Assembly: GCF_004361855.1 (NCBI RefSeq)
Contig: NZ_SNWQ01000005.1
Span: forward strand, 1-64,000
DNA length: 64,000 nt
Source of the DNA: Kribbella caucasensis
Lineage (GTDB): Bacteria > Actinomycetota > Actinomycetes > Propionibacteriales > Kribbellaceae
Reading direction: 5' to 3'
A program made the position numbers and the translations under genes. Position 1 is the stretch's first letter; each line of letters begins with the position of its first letter. A model generated the notes under the pieces. It saw only the letters and a list, made by a program, of their open reading frames with translations. It was not told where the DNA came from and did no database searches. This document shows positions 62,871 to 64,000 of this stretch, piece after piece.

Positions 62871-64000
62871 TCCCTGTCAGTTGCGGCGAGATCGCCGAAG
62901 CGGTCGGCGGTGAGCTGACGGGTGTGGACCCGTCCGCCGTCGTCGACGCGGCGGTGGTGATCGACTCGCGGGCCGCCGTACCGGGCGGGCTGTTCGTCGC
63001 CCTGCCCGGAGAGCGCGTCGACGGGCACGATTACGTCGGCGTCGCGACCGAGGCGGGCGTGACGGCGTCGCTCACCACCCGGCCGATCGAGGGCAGCCCC
63101 TGCATCGTCGTCGCTGACGCGCAGGCCGCGCTCGGTGCGCTGGCCCGGCTCGTCGTCGGCCGGCTGCCGGACCTGACCGTCATCGGCCTGACCGGTTCGT
63201 CGGGCAAGAGCAGTACGAAGGACCTGATCGCCCAGCTGATCCGGCCGTACGGCGAAACGGTGTCGCCGGAGGGCTCTTTCAACAACGAGATCGGGCACCC
63301 GCTCACCGCGCTGCAGGCCACGGCCACGACGAAGTACCTGGTCGCCGAGATGGGCGCCCGGCACCTCGGCGACATCACTTACCTGTGTGACATCACGCCG
63401 CCGCGGGTCGGCCTGGTGCTGAACGTCGGCACCTCGCACATCGGCGAGTTCGGGTCCCAGGACAACATCGCGCTGGCCAAGGGTGAACTGATCGATGCGG
63501 TGATCCCCGGCGGGACCGCCGTACTGAACGCCGACGACCATCGGGTCGCGGCGATGCGGAGCCGTACGAAGGAGCAGGTGCTGACCTTCGGCGAGGCACC
63601 GGAGGCCGACGTACGGGCGGAAGGCGTCAAGCTCGACGCCGAGGGACGGCCCGCGTTCACGCTGCAGATCGGGGGCTTCAGCGGGGATGTCCAGCTGCAG
63701 CTGATCGGTGAGCACTTCGTGTCGAACGCACTCGCCGCCGCCACCGTCGCGTCGGCCGTGGGCCTGACGCCGGAGCAGATCGCCGCCGGGCTGAACGCGG
63801 CCACCCGCGTCTCGGCGGCGCGGATGGAGGTCACCGAGCGCGCGGACGGCGTGACGGTGATCAACGACGCCTTCAACGCCAACCCGGATTCGGTCCGGGC
63901 CGCGTTGAAGGCGCTGGTCGCGATCGGCCGGGCTCGCGGCGTACGGACCTGGGCGGTGCTCGGCGAGATGCTCGAACTCGGTGACACCTCGACCGAGGAG
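62867..64000 (+). CDS. murF: UDP-MurNAc-tripeptide-D-Ala-D-Ala ligase MurF, 3' end outside the window
   Basis: The first 378 codons of murF are present and open to the window edge. Motifs seen are VIDSRAAVPGGLFVALPGE, the ATP loop GLTGSSGKSSTKD (about residue 109), SFNNEIGHPLTAL, LVAEMGARHLGDI, GTSHIGEFGS and INDAFNANPDSVRAAL. MurF adds D-Ala-D-Ala to complete the cytoplasmic peptidoglycan precursor. GTG 62867 overlaps the murE stop by four bases. Confidence 0.96.
   Translation, partial: MIPVSCGEIAEAVGGELTGVDPSAVVDAAVVIDSRAAVPGGLFVALPGERVDGHDYVGVATEAGVTASLTTRPIEGSPCIVVADAQAALGALARLVVGRLPDLTVIGLTGSSGKSSTKDLIAQLIRPYGETVSPEGSFNNEIGHPLTALQATATTKYLVAEMGARHLGDITYLCDITPPRVGLVLNVGTSHIGEFGSQDNIALAKGELIDAVIPGGTAVLNADDHRVAAMRSRTKEQVLTFGEAPEADVRAEGVKLDAEGRPAFTLQIGGFSGDVQLQLIGEHFVSNALAAATVASAVGLTPEQIAAGLNAATRVSAARMEVTERADGVTVINDAFNANPDSVRAALKALVAIGRARGVRTWAVLGEMLELGDTSTEE

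Overview
The window is about 70% GC, dense with genes on both strands, rich in GTG starts and 4-base gene overlaps, and ends inside a division and cell wall (dcw) cluster (mraZ, rsmH, ftsL, ftsI, murE, murF). Together with the SAV_6107-type HEPN gene, PASTA kinase, perfect actinobacterial LexA box, TANNNT-type -10 boxes and class II DAHP synthase, this points to an actinobacterium. Gene content and order fit Kribbella or a near relative in Propionibacteriales; the genus is an inference. No tRNA, rRNA or CRISPR array was seen.

Layout. 1-0.7 kb: N-terminal part of an IS200/IS605-type TnpB, cut by the window edge. 0.7-11.6 kb: metabolic genes (EEP nuclease/phosphatase, PhyH dioxygenase, SDR, an enoyl-CoA hydratase/LOR-SDH pair, esterase, acyltransferase, DUF2237, class II DAHP synthase, threonine aldolase, a divergent PRPP synthase). 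11.6-18.6 kb: a Tat-exported propeller-amidohydrolase, GH172, a membrane-anchored GH15-like protein and an EamA exporter. 18.6-21.6 kb: PASTA Ser/Thr kinase and a LysM/transglycosylase. 21.8-22.0 kb: a very long hairpin. 22.0-25.5 kb: thiamine genes (thiO-thiS-thiG facing away from thiE), with thiE coupled to a small lipoprotein-like gene and a barstar-like gene. 25.5-34 kb: small DUF genes, a helix-turn-helix regulator, polyprenyl synthase, metF, SixA-like phosphatase, HelD, a CrtI-like oxidoreductase and DUF4126. 34-42 kb: a muralytic amidase, then a LacI-controlled ABC importer with GH51 arabinofuranosidase. 42-50 kb: CHRD, YbaK, DUF4037 and DM13 genes; an SOS-box operon (DUF6504-HEPN); a methyltransferase; and a cassette of APH-like kinase, PaaI, LysE and AsnC genes. 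50-55.4 kb: DUF3040, then a TgpA-like transglutaminase/DUF58/MoxR operon. 55.5-64 kb: the dcw cluster.

How the genes work together. The kinase, LysM and amidase genes and the dcw cluster all serve peptidoglycan synthesis and remodelling. The LacI-ABC-GH51 set imports and cleaves arabinose-containing oligosaccharides; it has no ATPase gene, so a shared MsiK-type ATPase is expected elsewhere. thiO/S/G/E supply the thiazole and coupling steps of thiamine synthesis. The DUF6504-HEPN pair carries a perfect LexA operator and should be DNA-damage inducible.

The observations most worth following are: (1) a roughly 185-nt near-perfect hairpin beside thiG whose transition mismatches nearly all become G-U pairs if the + strand is transcribed; (2) two arrays of MraZ-box-like repeats, one at the mraZ promoter and an inverted one in the mraZ-rsmH gap beside a hairpin resembling the actinobacterial mraW RNA motif; (3) an apparent single-base frameshift at the start of a LysE exporter; (4) strong over-representation of the octamer GTACTGCG/CGCAGTAC.
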